Origin: Klenkia sp.
GTDB taxonomy: Bacteria; Actinomycetota; Actinomycetes; Mycobacteriales; Geodermatophilaceae
Assembly: GCA_025966215.1 (NCBI GenBank)
Contig: JAOPVM010000312.1
Span: 1-24,085, forward strand
Reading direction: 5' to 3'
DNA: 24,085 nt
Shown here: positions 23,739-24,085 of the stretch, piece after piece
Position numbering within the stretch: the stretch's first letter is position 1
Layout of the letters: every line of letters begins with the position of its first letter
Position numbers and translations under genes: made by a program
The notes under the pieces: model-generated
Database searches by the model: none
What the model saw: the letters and a program-made list of their open reading frames with translations, nothing else
Told to the model about the DNA's origin: nothing

Positions 23739-24085
23739 TCAGGCCGCGGTGCGGGCCCGGGCGATCGAGCGGACGACGGGCGTCAGCGCCTCGGCGATGA
23801 GCGCGTAGCCCGCCGACGACGGGTGGAAGTGGTCGGCGGCGAACAACGCCGGCTGGGCCCGGAACCGGGCCGCGAGGTCCACACCGATCGGCACGGCCAC
23901 CCCGCCGGCGGCGCGCACCGCCTCGGTCTGCCGGCGGCGCAGCTCCCCGCTGGCGTTGCTCACCAGACCGTGCAGCGCCGGGGGCACCCACGGCACGGTG
24001 GACAGGTCCGGCGCGGGCACGGCGAGCACGTCGGCACCGAGCAGCCGCAGCGCCCGGACGGCGTCGCCCAGCAGCGCGGCCGCGG
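23739..24085 (-). CDS. SGNH/GDSL-type hydrolase (partial, N-terminus off the window)
   Basis: The minus-strand frame is open from the window edge to TGA at 23739-23741, giving the last 114-115 residues. The end carries the block V SGNH signature: FAADHFHPSSAGYALIAEAL, where the Asp and His of DHFH are the usual catalytic Asp-x-x-His pair. The upstream part (LLGADVLAVPAPDL, LVSNASGELRRRQTEAV) fits the strand and helix before it in bacterial lipase/esterase-like GDSL proteins. The serine and oxyanion blocks lie beyond the window. Substrate unknown; probably an unrelated housekeeping or secreted esterase gene. Confidence 0.8.
   Translation of the reverse strand, partial: AAALLGDAVRALRLLGADVLAVPAPDLSTVPWVPPALHGLVSNASGELRRRQTEAVRAAGGVAVPIGVDLAARFRAQPALFAADHFHPSSAGYALIAEALTPVVRSIARARTAA

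Noticed and set aside
1..24085. Search for insertion sequences, integrases, att sites, tRNA genes, toxin-antitoxin or phage genes
   Set aside because: Nothing recognisable was found; base composition and codon use look uniform across the window, so there is no visible sign of recent transfer.

Overview
The window comes from a high-GC actinomycete. The DNA is GC-rich throughout, nearly every codon ends in G or C, GTG starts are common, and genes overlap their neighbours by four bases (GTGA/ATGA). The gene styles (CoxG-type anchor protein, FprB-type ferredoxin reductase, AurF-type diiron protein, AliA-type CoA ligase) fit Actinomycetota. A Geodermatophilaceae or Pseudonocardiaceae soil genus is plausible, but the genus cannot be fixed from the sequence alone.

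Left part (1-8281): two divergent operons share a 181-bp control region. Leftward lie fdrA and a DUF1116 gene cut by the window edge; these correspond to the AllF and AllG subunits of oxamate carbamoyltransferase from anaerobic allantoin breakdown. Rightward lie an NCS2 (UraA-type) nucleobase permease, a three-subunit molybdenum hydroxylase (FAD, 2x[2Fe-2S] and Mo subunits) and a CoxG-like membrane anchor. Right part (19649-23553): hyuA-hyuB, an ATP-dependent hydantoinase/oxoprolinase/carboxylase pair. All three of these operons carry the same 19-bp promoter element, TYASCGCTRAGRYAMTTYC, which contains a palindromic core. I therefore propose one regulon for import, oxidation, ATP-driven ring opening and carbamoyl salvage of a nitrogen heterocycle (purine, pyrimidine or hydantoin type). 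The substrate is not known.

Middle (8516-19476): a stand-alone five-segment membrane protein with a prion-like Q/Y/G tail, bounded by strong hairpin terminators; then a catabolic cluster. That cluster has enoyl-CoA hydratase plus TetR regulator leftward and a Baeyer-Villiger monooxygenase, two tandem CoA ligases and an SDR rightward, with a 30-bp palindrome over both divergent -35 boxes. This looks like breakdown of a cyclic or branched ketone via a lactone or ester to acyl-CoA. Convergent to it lies an AurF-type diiron oxygenase followed by a ferredoxin-FprB fusion, probably its electron donor.

Right end (23560-24085): a hairpin, a possible 40-residue acidic protein, and the C-terminal part of an SGNH/GDSL hydrolase cut by the window edge. 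No rRNA, tRNA, CRISPR array, transposase or integrase was seen. No gene-free stretch exceeds 300 bases.
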